Both the position numbers and the translations under genes were made by a program. A stretch of 64,000 nucleotides of DNA. It comes from Cryptomeria japonica (lineage: Eukaryota; Streptophyta; Pinopsida; Cupressales; Cupressaceae). Below the pieces are notes generated by a model. The model was not told the DNA's origin and did no database searches. It saw only the letters and a list, made by a program, of their open reading frames with translations. Positions 10,520 to 23,371 of this stretch are shown piece by piece (position 1 is the stretch's first letter; each line of letters begins with the position of its first letter). The stretch spans positions 337,029,302 to 337,093,301 of the forward strand of contig NC_081413.1 of the NCBI RefSeq assembly GCF_030272615.1. Reading direction: 5' to 3'.

Positions 10520-11480
10520 TGAGAGGCAAAGGTATGAGAACAACAAAAATATGCCCTCAATGGCCACTGGAGCCAATCCATATGCGTTGGGCAACACACA
10601 AGAAGGAAAGAGTAATTTTCCCTATCGAAGAAAGTCTGAAGGAATGAGGAGAGTAAGGTAGTCTAGGTGGAAATAGTAGTAGTGATCCGAGGGAGGAAAT
10701 GCTTAAAAGGTGAATGTGAGTAGCAAAATAATGGTGATCCAAACTAATATTCTACAATCAATTCTTGTCCATCATAGAAGTGCATTATTTATAAAATGGT
10801 TCTGTATAGGGGACAATAAAGCAAATACAAAGAAATGGTAGATAGATTGGCTGGGAGCTGAGGCAAAAATCAAATCAATAGCAAATAATGACTTTTTGAT
10901 CATCTGCCCTACCCCAAAAATGAAGAGAGTCATCATGGATAGATTTTGATTTTATCTCAATGATTGGGAGATCAATCTTGATCCATCAAAATATAGGACA
11001 AAGAGAATACAAATCTAGTACAAATTATCTAGCCTCTCAATGGAGAATTGGGTTAGGGAGATCCTATAAATGATTGGCGATGAATTGGGAAACAACTTGA
11101 GTTCTTGTTTTTCCACTAAGGAAAGATCTTTCCCATGAGAAAATGGATCCTATGTGAGGTTTTGTGTGGAAACTATACCTAATAGCGCCAGATGAACTGG
11201 AGATTGTAATTGAAGAAGGTTGATGGATTCAAAAGGTACATATAGATATGCATTCCAAAGAGAAACTGTTGGGGTTTTGGAGGTTTAGGAAAAATCACAA
11301 TCAAGAGAATGAAGCGGTCACCTAGGAGAAAGCAATGGTATTGGAGGAAGGTGAGAGTTCATTGTAAGAACAAGAAAGAGCCCCTCTAGGTAGGACTGAG
11401 GGAAAGGAGGAGAAAAATGGGAAGACTGGAGATAATAGGTCAGGAAACGCAGAGGTCCAACAATAAAAGGATGAAGAATT
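10520..11480 (+). pseudogene. LINE ORF1-like (DUF4283-type) remnant
   Basis: Plus-strand frames near 10930-11130 read VIMDRF, FYLNDWEINLDP, RTKRIQI, YKLSSLSMENWVREIL and MIGDELGN, with stops at several positions where tryptophan or glutamine is expected. This follows the plant LINE ORF1 N-terminal (DUF4283) order: W-P, RTK, W-x-L-P-x-E-W, then G..LG. Further right, VIEEGWWIQKVH-like and K/E-rich sequence fits the ORF1 linker. ORF1 proteins package LINE RNA. It lies 3' of the LINE at 6175, so it is probably a different copy. Confidence 0.55.
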
Positions 11481-11493
11481 GTGTTGGTTGAAA

Positions 11494-11522
11494 ATTTTGT
11501 AAACTGGTAAGGTTTACAAAAT
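11494..11522. repeat. Perfect 11-bp inverted repeat
   Basis: ATTTTGTAAAC at 11494-11504 and its complement GTTTACAAAAT at 11512-11522 are separated by 7 bp. A transcript could form a short hairpin. No function is evident. Confidence 0.7.
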
Positions 11523-11692
11523 ATAGGTTTCAGCTACAGTGTGTGAGATTAAATCTCTCCTCACAAAGGGGAGGTTGCCTTCTTATTGCCTTTCCACCAT
11601 GGAACTAGTATCTATTATAAAAGCAACTACTATATTCTATCTAAGGGAATTACAATCATAAATTTAATTCTCTCTTTTAGAATGAATGTTTC

Positions 11693-12007
11693 TGTTAGAG
11701 TAATCTTTTATTAGCTAATAATTATTTATTTAATTATTAGTCTATTATACTCTACACTTAAGCTAAACTAAGGAATCTTATAATTCTTTAGGGTTTCGAG
11801 TATCCTTTTATAAGGATTCTCTCTTTGTATTTTCATAACAACTGTAATTATTGAATTGCATTTTTGTTTCACAATCAATATGACTCCTCTTTTCCTGGAT
11901 CTCTGAATTTTGGCCTCTATAGCTATTTTGCTTCTCTCTTTCTGTGTCAGGTTTGCATGCAGGTGATCTTTCGGAGCTGTAGAGTTGATTTTTCCTCAAC
12001 TCCAATA
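11693..12007 (+). repeat. 5' LTR of the non-autonomous copia-type element
   Basis: It starts TGTTAGAG and ends CTCCAATA, a decayed inverted terminal repeat (canonical end CTCTAACA). A TATA-like TTTTATAAGG lies near 11810. Compared with the 3' LTR it lacks a 15-bp TTCTCCTTTAGGG-type duplication. Confidence 0.88.
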
Positions 12008-12019
12008 TGGTATCAGAGC
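12008..12019 (+). promoter_or_regulatory. Primer-binding site (initiator tRNA-Met)
   Basis: TGGTATCAGAGC immediately follows the LTR end. It is complementary to the 3' end of plant initiator tRNA-Met and would prime minus-strand cDNA. Confidence 0.88.
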
Positions 12020-13639
12020 TCTAGATCTGCATGCCCATGTTCTCTTCATGAGATTTTTTGGGCCTTGTTTTTCATAACTGTGTATATGGGGGTTTGTGTA
12101 GTTATTTTTTTCCATTTCTGGGGGTAGCTGATTTTTTGGTACATTTTGGTGCCAAAAGGACCTCACGGTTGGATTCAGAAGGCAAATTCCATGAATTTTG
12201 ATATATAATTTGCCTATTTTCAGTGACAGGGGCATGATTTTTTATTGGCACATTTTTCAAGGCACAAAAATCCATATGGTTGTACTTGCAAATGTGTCAG
12301 AAAATTTTTGTCAAAAAAAAATAATAATAATAATTTTTTTTACCCTCTTTGTGCCCTACAAGAGGGTTTTTTTTTTCTTTTGGTCGTAACTTGGTCATAC
12401 AGAGGCGCTTTTTCAAAAACCTTATATCCTCGGAAAGCTCTTTCTGAGCTCTATCTAGATCTGGAGGTTTGAACTTTTGATTTTTCTTTTTTGATGGGTT
12501 TTTCTTTCTGTCAAAGCCAAAGGTTCCTTTTTGCATTCTGGGAGACATAACTTGAGCATCTGAAGTTCATTTTTCGAAAACTTTATCGTTGGAAAGCTTG
12601 TTCAGTGTTATTTACATTCATATGAGTTTTCTTTCCAGATTCTGCTCCAGGTATATTTTATTCAATTTTTTTCTTTTCAGCACTCTGGTGAATATCTTGG
12701 ATGTTTCAGGTCCTGGAATCTCTTTCTTTGAGTAGGATGTCTCATCTTTGGCTTTCTGTTTCCAGTCTTTTGCCTCTTCTGATCATTGTAGAATTGCATT
12801 TATGCAAACGCACTGAGATAAAGTGCCACCATGCATTGTATACTTGGGATCTTGCACATCTTGTGCCTTATTGTACATGCACTACTTATAAAGTGTCATG
12901 GGGGGGTTGATGTTTGCCTTTTGTTTTCCATCTACCTTTGTCAAGTGAGTGTTCCTTCCATGACATTGGCCTCATAATGTGTGTCAAGTAAGAATTCCTT
13001 CCACGACGCTATGTACTTTCTCTGCACCTTTGATGTTCCAGGTTCTTCGTCATGCAGTTTCTTGTTGGCCATTCTTTTCAATGTACCTATCCCTCTCCCT
13101 TTTCAACATTATGGGGAGGTTTTTCCTGTTGGTTCTGATGCTTCCTTGGTTCGATTAATCAACTCTCCAGGCTTTGGTGTTTCATGCCATTTGTATCTTT
13201 GAGTTCAACTGTTTGCCTTTGTTTGCCATCTGATTTGAGTATTGTCATTTGAGGGAACTCATGCAAATTACATTCTTCTCTACCTGGTCATGTTCTATTT
13301 CAGTGGAGGTTCTTCAGATCAACAGTTACTCTTCGACAGTGTTTGCAGCTATTTCATGCTTCAGTGGTGTTCTTCTTGATCTTCCTTTGTTCCTATTTTC
13401 TGGAACACTCTTGTTTGGAGGCTTCTTAGTCCTTCACTTGAGCTTTCATCTCTTCTTGGAGAGGATTTTTGTTTCCACAGGGTTTTCTCCTGTTTCTCCA
13501 CTTTACAGAGATTTTATTGTACTTGGGTACCTCATCAGGCCTAGTTGTTGGGACCCATTGTTGTTTTCCTGCATTTTTTACATGTTTTTTTAGTCCTTAG
13601 TTGTTTTTTAGCTACTCCCTAGGTTCATCTTAAGGGGGG
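12020..13639 (+). other. Non-coding interior of the coding-free copia-type element
   Basis: There is no gag or pol. Two related segments (12383-12450 and 12545-12612) share an order of AACTTG..CAT, a run of T, AAAAC, TTAT and GGAAAGCT. Both segments recur in the two other copies of this interior in the window. Short open stretches exist in several frames, but they shift and break between copies, so I do not call them genes. A G-rich polypurine tract (about 13631-13639) ends it. Confidence 0.75.
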
Positions 13640-13965
13640 TGTTAGAGTAATCTTTTATTAGCTAATAATTATTTATTTAATTATTAGTCTATTATACTCT
13701 ATGCTTAAGCTAAACCTATGAATCCTATAATTCTTTAGGGTTTTCTCCTTTAGGGTTTCGAGCATCCTTTTATAAGGATTCTCTCTTTGTATTTTCATAA
13801 CTGTAATTATTGAATTGCACTCTTGTTGCACAATCAATATGACTCCTCTTTTCTGGATCTCTGAATTCTGGCCTCCATAGCTATTTTGCTTCTCTCTTTC
13901 TGTGACAGGTTTGCATGCAGGTGATCTTTGGGAGCTGTAGAGTTGTTTTTTCCTCAACTCCAATA
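13640..13965 (+). repeat. 3' LTR of the non-autonomous copia-type element
   Basis: It starts TGTTAGAG after the polypurine tract and ends CTCCAATA. It contains TTTTATAAGG as a TATA-like signal and one extra TTTAGGGTTT copy compared with the 5' LTR. The 5-bp flank GTTTT follows. Confidence 0.88.
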
Positions 13966-14681
<716 letters not shown>

Positions 14682-15330
14682 ATGGATCCGGTTGACAAGA
14701 ATGAACGTGCTCAACAATATTTTTTGAAGTTTAAACCTAACAAAGGATACATCGATACTCAAGTGGCAGCCACGACATTAGGTGTAGCCCCTAAGTTATC
14801 CAAATACTTTAGAAAAGAATTAACTACTCTTTTTGAATCTTTGCATAGTATAATGTCAAGGTTGATAAAGTCTAATGTGTTGAAACTTCCTCCCATTAGA
14901 CCAATTGACGCTTCTAAACCATTGCTACCTTATCATGATCCCAAAGACTTTGTCAATATCACTATCAACCTGGCCATGATACCGAGAAGTGTTATACTTC
15001 GAGGAGTAAGATTAAAGACTTCATTGCTAATAATACTATATCCATAGTTGGTGTGAATGACAAAGGAAGCAAATTTGTAGCTCTTCCTAATCAAAATCTT
15101 CAAATCTTTCCCAATCTTTTGCCTTCTTACTCTACTAATGTTGTTGAGTCTGAATCTCTTGACTTTTATCCCGATGACCTTGGTGTAGAATCTAATAATA
15201 TTGTGGATCTTGTTGACAACCCTACACCTCCTAAGAACCTATACATTACCTTTGATCCTAGTGAGACTATTGTTGCACCTAATGGGCCATTGTATATCAC
15301 TACTAAGATCAAAGACAAACTCTCATGAGG
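14682..15330 (+). pseudogene. Gypsy gag remnant with CHHC zinc knuckle
   Basis: The first frame (MDPVDKNERAQQYFLKF) is open to about 14940. The frame then shifts and reads CQYHYQPGHDTEKC, a C-x2-H-x4-H-x4-C knuckle of the type found in plant gypsy gag. The tail IKDFIANNTIS, then SKFVALPNQN, leads toward the protease. The frameshift at about 14940 disables it. Its knuckle spacing equals that of the Tat-like gag near 3340, though the surrounding sequence differs. Confidence 0.7.
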
Positions 15331-16430
15331 AGTGTTCGTTGATGCAGTGTGTATGGTGAATCTGATAACTAAAGCATACCTTTGCATTTTGCAATTGCAT
15401 CAAATAACATATGATAAATATGATGTTATGGTCAAGTTGTATGATGGTTTTTCTTTCCCTACTATTGGTTCTATTACTCTTCCCGTTGAGGTTGGTACTA
15501 TGTGTTTAGATGTGACTTTTGCTATTATTCCTACATCGGATCAATTTCATGTGAAGTTGGGACATCATTGGCTCTCTTCCATGAAAGCTATCCTTTCTAC
15601 CATACATAAATGTTTAAAACTCCCTTATAATGGCACTATCATAACAATTAATTATAGCATTTACCAACCATGGTGAAGTGTGGACATTACACCCTTGATT
15701 AATTTCATCCCAAACAACTTGAACCTCTTAAGCCTCGAAGTGATGCCCTTTTTCTATTTTATAAAAAATGGAAAAATGAGATGATCATATCTTTGAGTAA
15801 GCCTGTAGACCCTAGACCTATTCCCCCTCCTCAGGATGGACCTAGTATCCTTTCTACATCTTCTATTCCTCCCATATATGTTGCAGTCCCATCTCCTGCA
15901 TCTAATAAAGGAAAGCACTTGGCATCTCCTGTTTTTCAACTTAGTAAAGCTTCTCACATTCCTCCTCCTTTAAAGGAAGAAAAGAAGCATATGTCCATTA
16001 ATCCTCAACCTTCACAACCCTTTACTAAAACTAAAAGGAATCATTGTGCGAGAGAATGACGATGAAGATGTCGTGTTAAGGCTCATGAACTTGCTTCCCA
16101 AACCATTTCCTTCCCAAAGACACCAAATGTTGTCATGATCCCATTTTTCCAGCATTTGCCTAACCCTAGGGAGGAAGTTCAACCTAAATCACCGAGATTA
16201 AAAATGCTTAAGAAAAATGATGGTTCATGCTCTTTTTCATATTAGACATCCTATTTTTATTAATCTTGATGATGAAATGGATGATGATATTGTTCACGCT
16301 AACAATGTTGATTCTAATGATGCTAATGATATGTATGAGGTTATTGATGTTAATCATGATCTATCTTCACATTTTTCAAAAGCATTAACCCTAGGTCCTA
16401 GTAAAAAACAAAGTAACTCATCATTATAAC
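15331..16430 (+). pseudogene. Gypsy protease-like region and linker remnant
   Basis: From 15332 the frame gives MVKLYDGFSFPTIGSITLPV and FHVKLGHHWLSSMKAILST, the usual retropepsin strand order ending in a G-H-W motif near the flap-to-dimer region (15420-15600). The region where the catalytic D-G triplet should be reads FVDAVCMVN, so the active site looks lost. Downstream sequence to 16430 is P/S-rich then D/N-rich linker with stops. I see no RT. Confidence 0.6.
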
Positions 16431-17121
16431 ATGGTCCTTATTTTTAACTTACAGTAGCTCCATCTGTCGTGCTCGAAGTAGCTCCTCTTGAATCTTATCC
16501 ACATTCCCAAAATAATATTCAACAAGATTAGGAAGTGGATTATCTTCTTGATTAGCTTCATTCGTGTCATAGATCCTCTCTTTTTTGTTTGCTTGTCCGT
16601 AATGTGTTCCCCCTATGATGTATGTTTATGTTATGTCAGGTTCTCTTTAGATGACCCTTGTTACTTCGTTGGTGCAAGGTAATAAAGAGGTCGAATCTAT
16701 TGTGACATTCTTCTATTTGTATCTCAATTCTTATATATGTTGTCCCTTGTGTTGTCTACTTGGGGACTATGTAAAGCATTGAGATCTCTTTTGGTATCTT
16801 CCATGTTGACTCAAAAGACACATAGACCCTTCTTCAATTGTGTTTGTAGTTCCACTACCTTTGGGGGATGAGGTCAATTCAATAAAAATAATCATGATAT
16901 ACATTATTTATCATAAGAAACATACTGACCCCAAAGATTGTAGATCCCTTATGTACTTTTATGTTTTGTGACCATTATCATTTGATTTGTCCTTTCTTGG
17001 GGACATATCATTGCGGTAATGTGCTTGTGTTTTGGATGCATGCTACCTTAAATCAACTGCTCCCAATACAACGTATATAATTGCTTTAACATGGGGGCAT
17101 ACACTCCTTTATAAACACATT
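16431..17121. other. Gypsy relic, non-coding part before the copia insertion
   Basis: No recognisable coding sequence. It continues the gypsy relic to the copia target site. CACAT at 17117-17121 is the likely left copy of the copia target-site duplication. Confidence 0.45.
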
Positions 17122-17448
17122 ATTGGAGTTGAGGAAAATTAACTCTACATCTCCCAAAGATCACCTGCATGCAAACCTGTCACAGAAGAAGAGAAGCAAA
17201 AAAGCTATGGAGGTCAAAATTCAGAGATCCAAAAAAGAGGAGTCATATTGAGTGTGCAACAAGAATGCAACTCAATAATTAAAGTTTTTATGAAAAAACA
17301 AAGAGAGAATCCTTATAAAAGGATACTCGAAACCCTAAAGGAGAAAACCCTAAAGAATTATAAGATTCCTAAGTTTAGCTTAAGCATAGAGTACAATAGA
17401 CTAATAATTAAATAAATAATTATTAGCTAATAAAAGATTACTCTAACA
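17122..17448 (-). repeat. 3' LTR (left) of the mosaic copia element
   Basis: In minus orientation it starts TGTTAGAG (at 17448) and ends CTCCAATA (at 17122). It carries TATAAGG near 17316. A polypurine tract (GGGGGT on minus) abuts it at 17449-17453. Confidence 0.88.
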
Positions 17449-19065
17449 CCCCCTTAAGATGAACTTAGGGAGTAGCTAAAAAACAACTAAGGACTAAAAA
17501 AACATGTAAAAAATGCATGAAAGAAACAATGGGTCCCGACAACTAGGCCTGATGAGGTACCCAAGTACAATAAAATCTCTGTAAAGTGGAGAAAAAACGA
17601 GAAAACCCTGTGGGAACAAAACTCCTCTCCAAGAAGAGATGAAAGCTCAAGTGAAGGAATAAGAAGCCTCCAAACAAGAGTGTTCCAAAAGATAGGAACA
17701 AAAAGAAGAGAATGAAGAACACCATTGAAGCATGAAATAGCTACAAACATTGTCGAAGAGTAATTGTTGATATGAAAAACCTCCACTGAAATAGAACATG
17801 ACCAGGTAGAGAAGACTGTAATCTGCATGAGTGCTCTCAAATTAGATGGCAAACAAACGAAAACAACTGAACTCGAAGATACAGATGGCATGAAACACCA
17901 AAGCCTAAAGAGTTGATCAATCGAACCAAGGAATCATTAGAACCAACCAAAAAAACCTCCCCATAATGATGAAAAGGGAGAGGGATAGGTACACTAAAAA
18001 GAATGGCCAACAAGAACTACACGACGAAGAACCAGGAACATCGAAGGTGCAGAGAAAGTACATAGTGTCGTGGAAGGAATACTCACTTGACACACATCAT
18101 GAGGCTAATGTCTTAGAAGGAACACTTACGTGACAAAGGTAAATGGAAAACAAAGGCAAACATCAACCCCCCATGACACTTTATAAGTAGTGCATGTACA
18201 ATAAGGCATAAGATGTGCATGATCTCAAGCATACAATGCATGATGACACTTTATCTCAGTGTGTTTGCATAAATAAAATGCTACAATGATACGAAGAGAC
18301 AGAAGACTAGAAATATAGAAATAACAGCCAAAGATGAGACATCCTACTCAAAGAAAGAGATCCCAAGACCTGAAACATCCAAGATATTCACCATAGTGTT
18401 GAAAAGCAAAAAACTGAGTAAAATATATCTAGAGAAAAAAATAGAAAGAAAAATCATATGAATGGAAAGAACACAGAACAAGCTTTCCAATGATATAAAG
18501 TTTTTGAAAAATGGAGTTCAGATGCTCAAGTGATGTCTCCCGGAGTGCAAAAATGAACCTCTGGCTTTGACAACAAAAAAACACCATCAAAATAGCAAAA
18601 TCAAAAGTTCAAACCTCCAGATTTGGATAGATCTCAAAAAGTGCTTTTCGACGATATAAGATTTGTTGAAAAACACCTTTGTATGACCAAGTTACAGCCA
18701 AAAGAAAAAAACCCCGTTTTAGGGCATAAAAAGGAAAAAAAAAAAAATGATGAAAATTTTCTGACACATTTGCAGGTACAGCCGTACGGATTTTCATGCT
18801 TAAAAAAATGCGCCAATAAAAAATCATGCCACAAATGCCCTTGTCACCAAAATAGGTCGAATTATATATCAAAATTCGTGGAATCGGCCTCCCGAATCCA
18901 ACGGTGAGGTCCTTTTGGCACCAAAATGTACCAAAAAAATAGTTACCCCCAGAAATGAAAAAAAACAACAACTACACAAACCCTCGAATACACATATTTG
19001 AAGAACAAGACTCAAAATCTCTCATGAAGAGAACAAGGGCATGCAGATGTGGAGCTTTGATACCA
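17449..19065 (-). other. Coding-free family interior, minus orientation, with primer site
   Basis: Reverse-complement copy of the 12008-13639 interior, including both GGAAAGCT-type segments (18470-18537 and 18635-18697). Its primer site (GCTTTGATACCA on plus, 19054-19065) abuts the LTR at 19066, so this half looks like a complete non-autonomous unit joined to a different LTR. Confidence 0.8.
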
Positions 19066-19418
19066 TGAAGAAGTTGAGAAAGTACAACTTTTGAGATCCC
19101 AAGAGCATTTGCAAGCAAAATACCTATCACAAGAGAATATTGGAGACAAAACACAAAAAAGGCTTTGAAGAAAAGATTATCATTTCATAGAGGGAATTGA
19201 AAAAGAAAAGTTACAATACAATCCTTATGACAAGAGAATAGAAACCCTAAATATGTGCAACCCTAAAGAAACCCTAAAGGGATAAAGAGTATTTAATAAT
19301 TAGAATAACTATTAAATACCTACAATATTATTAAATGGTTAAGTTTAGCTTAAGCGTAAAATATAATAGATTAATAATTAAATAAATAATTATTAGCCAA
19401 TACAAGATAACTCTAACA
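19066..19418 (-). repeat. Divergent copia LTR shared between two interiors
   Basis: On minus it starts TGTTAGAG (19418) and ends CAACTTCTTCA (19066), so the TG...CA ends are intact. It has a primer site on its left (19054-19065) and a polypurine tract on its right (19419-19425). It therefore served as 5' LTR for the left interior and 3' LTR for the copia pol to the right. Its sequence differs from the other LTRs here, but its left part resembles the partial LTR at 23752-23910. Confidence 0.8.
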
Positions 19419-19449
19419 CCCCCCCTTAAGTTGAACTTAGGGAGTAGCT

Positions 19450-20366
19450 AAAAATAATAAATGCAGGAAAGCAAAATGCAACTACAAGAAGAAGGCAAAT
19501 TTGGGTCCCGACAACAAGGCCCGATGAGGTACCCAATCACAACCAAGTCTCTATGAAACAAAGAAATAGAGAAAACCACATGGGAAAAAACTCTACTCCA
19601 AAAAGAGATGGAAAAAACATGCAAAAAAGAACATGAAGGAAGGAAGGCCTCAATGAGACCCCCAAGGACAACTTCCTTCAGCCCAAGCATAGATCACAAC
19701 TGAAGATAGTGCAGAGATCCAAAAGGTTTAGTGAAGATGTCAGCAACCTGCTCCTCTGTAGGAATGTACTCCAAGATGAGAAAGCCATCCTGGATCAACT
19801 GTCTGATGAAGTGCATGTGAAGCTCAATGTGTTTAGACCTCTGGTGCTCCACTGGGTTGCGGGAAAGGTGAATGGCACTCTAATTGTCACACCAAAGAAT
19901 AGTGGGACTATCAGGAGGAAACTTGAAACTCAGTCATCAATTGTTGAAGCCATAAAACCTCCTGACTAGCTAACACCGTTGCTCGATACTCAACCTCTAT
20001 AGATGATAATGCAATAGCAGATTGCTTCTTGCAAGACCATGTGATAGGACTAGAACCAAGGCAAAAAATAAAGCCAGAAGTAGACTTCTGATCTTGAGCA
20101 TCACCAGCCCAATCTGAGTCAGTGAAGCCAACAATGTGAGGGGATCATGAAGTATAGTGAATGCCAAATTTTGTAGTGCCCCGAATGTACCTCAAAATAC
20201 ATTTGGTTGCTTGCCAATGGCTCTCATGAGGATCATGGGAGAACCGAGAGACAAGACCAATCGCAAAAGAAATATTCGGGCGGGTATGAGTCAGGTACAA
20301 CAAACTCCCAACCAATTGCCTATATAAGGTAGAATCCACAGAAGGTGTAGAACAAGTGGTAGACAA
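19450..20366 (-). pseudogene. Copia RNase H remnant
   Basis: Minus-strand frames read STLYRQLVGSLLYLTHTRPN and HWQATKCILRYIRGT at 20145-20366. Further left come AIHLSRNPVEHQRSKHIEL, EYIPTEEQVADIFTKPF and SMLGLKEVVLGG near 19670-19900. This is the usual copia order to the end of pol. Stops (for example near 20144 and 19690) and a frame change break it. RNase H would degrade the RNA strand of cDNA hybrids. The downstream polypurine tract and LTR at 19425-19418 are in their normal place. Confidence 0.88.
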
Positions 20367-21195
20367 AACAACACTTGACTGAAATGGTGTGGGAGCAAGC
20401 TTTCAAGTAAGCATGTCAAATATTTGAAGCATATCAAGAGCATACTTTTGCTGAAGTATGGCAATCCCATCGGAAGACTGAATAACCTGTACGCCCAAAA
20501 AATAGTGTAGAAGGCCAAGATCTATCATCTCAAACTGCTCCATAAAGGCTCGTGGAATATCCTGAATCAAGGAGGACGAGCTATCGATAATAATAAGATC
20601 ATCAACATAGAGCACAAGAATAACTATATCATCCCCCTGATGCTGAATGTAGATTGTAGGATTGGAATGACAACGTGTAAAGAGTGTGGAAAGCAAGGAG
20701 TTCATCTTCTCATACCAGGACCGAGGAGCTTGTTTGAGACCATATAATGAACGTCGAAGTCTGCAAACCAAAGAGGAATCCTGCACAAATCCTTGAGGCT
20801 GCTCCATATAGATCTCCTCACGAAGGTCTCCATGCAAGAAATCACTCTTCACATCCATATGAAAAACTGTCCATCTCTGTGAAGCTACCAAAAAGTACAA
20901 AGCGAATAGAATTCATCTTGGCGACAGGAGAAAAGGTCTCAAAGTAATCAATACCCTCCACCTGAGAAAACCCCTTCGCAACAAGATGAGACTTGTACTT
21001 ATTAATAGAACCATCTGCATCATACTTGGCACGATACACCCACTTGCACCAAACCAACTTTCTTCCCTTTAGAAGAGAACAAAGATCCTAAGTATGATTC
21101 TTCATCAAAGAAGAATACTCCTCATCCATGGCCCTATCCCACTTTGGGTGACCTATCGCCTCTGAAAATTTGAGGATCATCCAAAATGGCATGAC
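20367..21195 (-). pseudogene. Copia reverse transcriptase remnant
   Basis: The minus strand gives KWVYRAKYDADGSINKYKSH, LVAKGFSQVEGIDYFETFSP, then in the next frame FHMDVKSDFLHGDLREEIYM (catalytic Asp), CRLRRSLYGLKQAPRSWYEK and LYVDDLII (catalytic YVDD), ending LHYFLGVQVIQ. All motifs are in order, but the frame changes near 20890 and the tail stops at 20403. The family is Ty1/copia RVT_2. The catalytic residues are present, yet the ORF cannot be made as one protein. Confidence 0.92.
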
Positions 21196-21580
21196 TCAGA
21201 AGACTAGAACCTGATGTTTGTGCATGAGTACGATGAGTGTCAGTAGGATCACCTGCCATAGAACTAGCAACATCAACTGTAAACTGGGCCCACTTGGGCA
21301 AAGGCTAAGCACTGGGTGGTGGTGGTGGTGGTGGTGGTGGTGATGGTGGACCATCATCTGCATCATCCTCAAGGAAGAAGGAATCCTCAAAAGATGAAGA
21401 GGGAGGAGGTAGTGAGGGAGAAGCTGCTGATGGAGAATCCATCTGAGGAAGGCACTCATCAAACTGGACATCCAGCCTAAACAGGACCTCTCTGGAATCA
21501 AGATCAAACAACCTGTTCACCTTAACATCCTCACAATAGCCAACAAAAATGAGTGGTCGATTTTGGGCTTTGTTCTTCAG
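21196..21580 (-). pseudogene. Copia integrase-RT linker with GGT repeat
   Basis: It contains NRPLIFVGYCEDVKVNRLFD and a REVLFRLDVQFDE-type stretch, the conserved segment between integrase and RT in copia. A run of GGT triplets at 21314-21350 reads as polyproline in this frame. Sequence similarity to the coding-free interior begins at about 21560-21580, so the catalytic core of integrase is absent. Confidence 0.75.
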
Positions 21581-23371
21581 ATCTGTGTATTCGGGGGTTT
21601 GTGCAGTTGCTTTTTTCCATTTCTCAGGATAGCTGGTTTTTTGGTACATTTTGGTGCCAAAAGGACCTTACCGTTGGATTCAGGAGGCCGATTCCACGAA
21701 TTTTGATATATAATTCGACCTATTTCGGTGACAAGGGCATCTGTGGCATGATTTTTATCGACACATTTTTTGAGGCACAAAAATCCTTATGGCTGTACTT
21801 GCAAATGCGTCAGAAAATTTTCGTCAAAAAATAAATTAAAAAATCCCTTTTTATGCCCTAAAAGGGGGTTTTTTTTCTTCTTTTGGTCGTAACTTGGTCA
21901 TATGGAGGCGTTTTTTGACAAATCTTATATCGTCGAAAAGCTCTTTCCGAGCTCTATCTAAATCTGGAGGTTTGAACTTTTGATTTTGCTTTTTTGATGT
22001 TTTTTTTGTTTTTTTTTTCTTCTGTCAAAGCCAACAATTTATTTTTGCACCCCGAGAGACATAACTTGAGCATCCAAACTCTGTTTTTTGAAAACTTTAT
22101 ATCGTTGGAAAGCTTGTTCTGTGTTATTTCCATTCATATGAAAGATTCTGCTCTAGGTATATTTTATTCAATTTTTTGCTTTTCAGCACTCTGGTGAATA
22201 TCTTGGATGTTTCAAGTCCTAGGATCTCTTTCTTTGAGTAGGATGTCTTGTCTTTGGCTTTCTGTTTCCAGTCTTTTGTCTCTTCTTATCATTGTAGCAT
22301 TTTATTTATGCAAACACACTGAGATAAAGTTCCACCATGCATTGTATACTTGAGATCTTGCACATCTTGTGCCTTATTGTACATGAACTACTTATAAAGT
22401 GCCATGGGGGGGTTGATGTTTTCCTTTTGTTTGTCATCTACCTTTGTCAAGTGAGTGTTCCTATAATGACATTAGCCTCATGATGTGTGTCAAGTGAGTA
22501 TTCCTTCCACGACTCTATGTACTTTCTCTGCACCTTCGATGTTCCTGGTTCTTCGTCATGCAGTTCTTGTTGGCCATTATTTTCAGTGTAATTGTCCCTC
22601 TCCCTTTCCAGCATTATGGGGAGGTTTGTCTTGTGGATTCTAATGATTCCTTGTTTTGATTGATCATCTTTTCAAGCTTTGGTGTTTCATGCCATCTGTA
22701 TCTTCGAGTTCAGTTGTTTGCCTCTATTTGCCATCTAATTCAAGTAGTGTCATTTGAGGGCACTCATGCAGATTACATTCTTCTCTACCTGGTCATGTTC
22801 TATTTCAGTGGAGGTTCTTCATTCTCTTCTTTTTGTTCCTATCTTCTGGGACACTCTTGTTTTGAGGCTTCTTAGTCCTTCACTTGAACTTTCATCTCTT
22901 CTTGGAGAGGAGTTTTGTTCCCACAGGTTTTCTCATTTTTCTCCACTTTACAAAGATTTAACTGTACTTGGGTACCTCATCAGGCTTAGTTACCAGGACC
23001 CATTGTTACTTTCCTGCATTTTTTACATACTTTTTTAGTCCTTAGTTGTTTTTTAGCTACTCCCTAAGTTCATCTTAAGGGGGGGTGTTAGAGTAATCTT
23101 TTATTAGCTAATAATTATTTATTTAATTATTAGTCTATTATACTCTATGCTTAAGCTAAACTTAGGAATCTTATAATTCTTTAGGGTTTTCTCCTTTAGG
23201 GTTTTGAGTATCTTTTTATAAGGATTCTCTCTTTGTATTTTCATAATAACTATAATTATTGAATTGCATTCTTGTTGCACAATCAATATAACTCCTCTTT
23301 TCTGGATCTCTGAATTCTGGCCTCCATAGCTATTTTGCTTCTCTTTCTATGACAAGTTTGCATGTAGGTGA
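21580..23371 (+). mobile_element. Coding-free family fragment, plus orientation, inside the copia mosaic
   Basis: It matches the 12077-13639 interior and then a 3' LTR (23086-23371) that stops short of its last ~45 bp. The primer site and first ~70 bp of interior are also missing. It splits the minus-strand copia coding sequence between the protease and the integrase-RT linker. Together with 17122-19020 it forms inverted arms of roughly 1.7 kb around the RT. Confidence 0.8.

Larger units (their letters stand above)
11693..13965 (+). mobile_element. Non-autonomous copia-type LTR element without coding capacity
   Basis: Two similar LTRs (11693-12007 and 13640-13965, above 90% alike by eye) enclose 1.63 kb without gag or pol. 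A primer-binding site complementary to initiator tRNA-Met (TGGTATCAGAGC) directly follows the left LTR. A G-rich polypurine tract precedes the right LTR. Flanks GTTTC (11688-11692) and GTTTT (13966-13970) look like a 5-bp target-site duplication with one change. The same internal sequence recurs at 17449-19053 (inverted) and 21580-23085. Movement would need enzymes supplied by a copia relative such as the RT at 19450-21580. Confidence 0.88.

Noticed and set aside
10557-10742. 61-codon minus frame
   Set aside because: Antisense to LINE ORF1-like sequence and without protein-like features.
12020-12550. Open frames of 60-90 codons in the coding-free copia interior, some seen in all three copies
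   Set aside because: The frames shift and stop differently in each copy; conservation is at nucleotide level.
21196-21507. Frame with a polyhistidine run near 21330
   Set aside because: It is an alternative frame of the GGT repeat; the copia frame reads proline there and fits the family.
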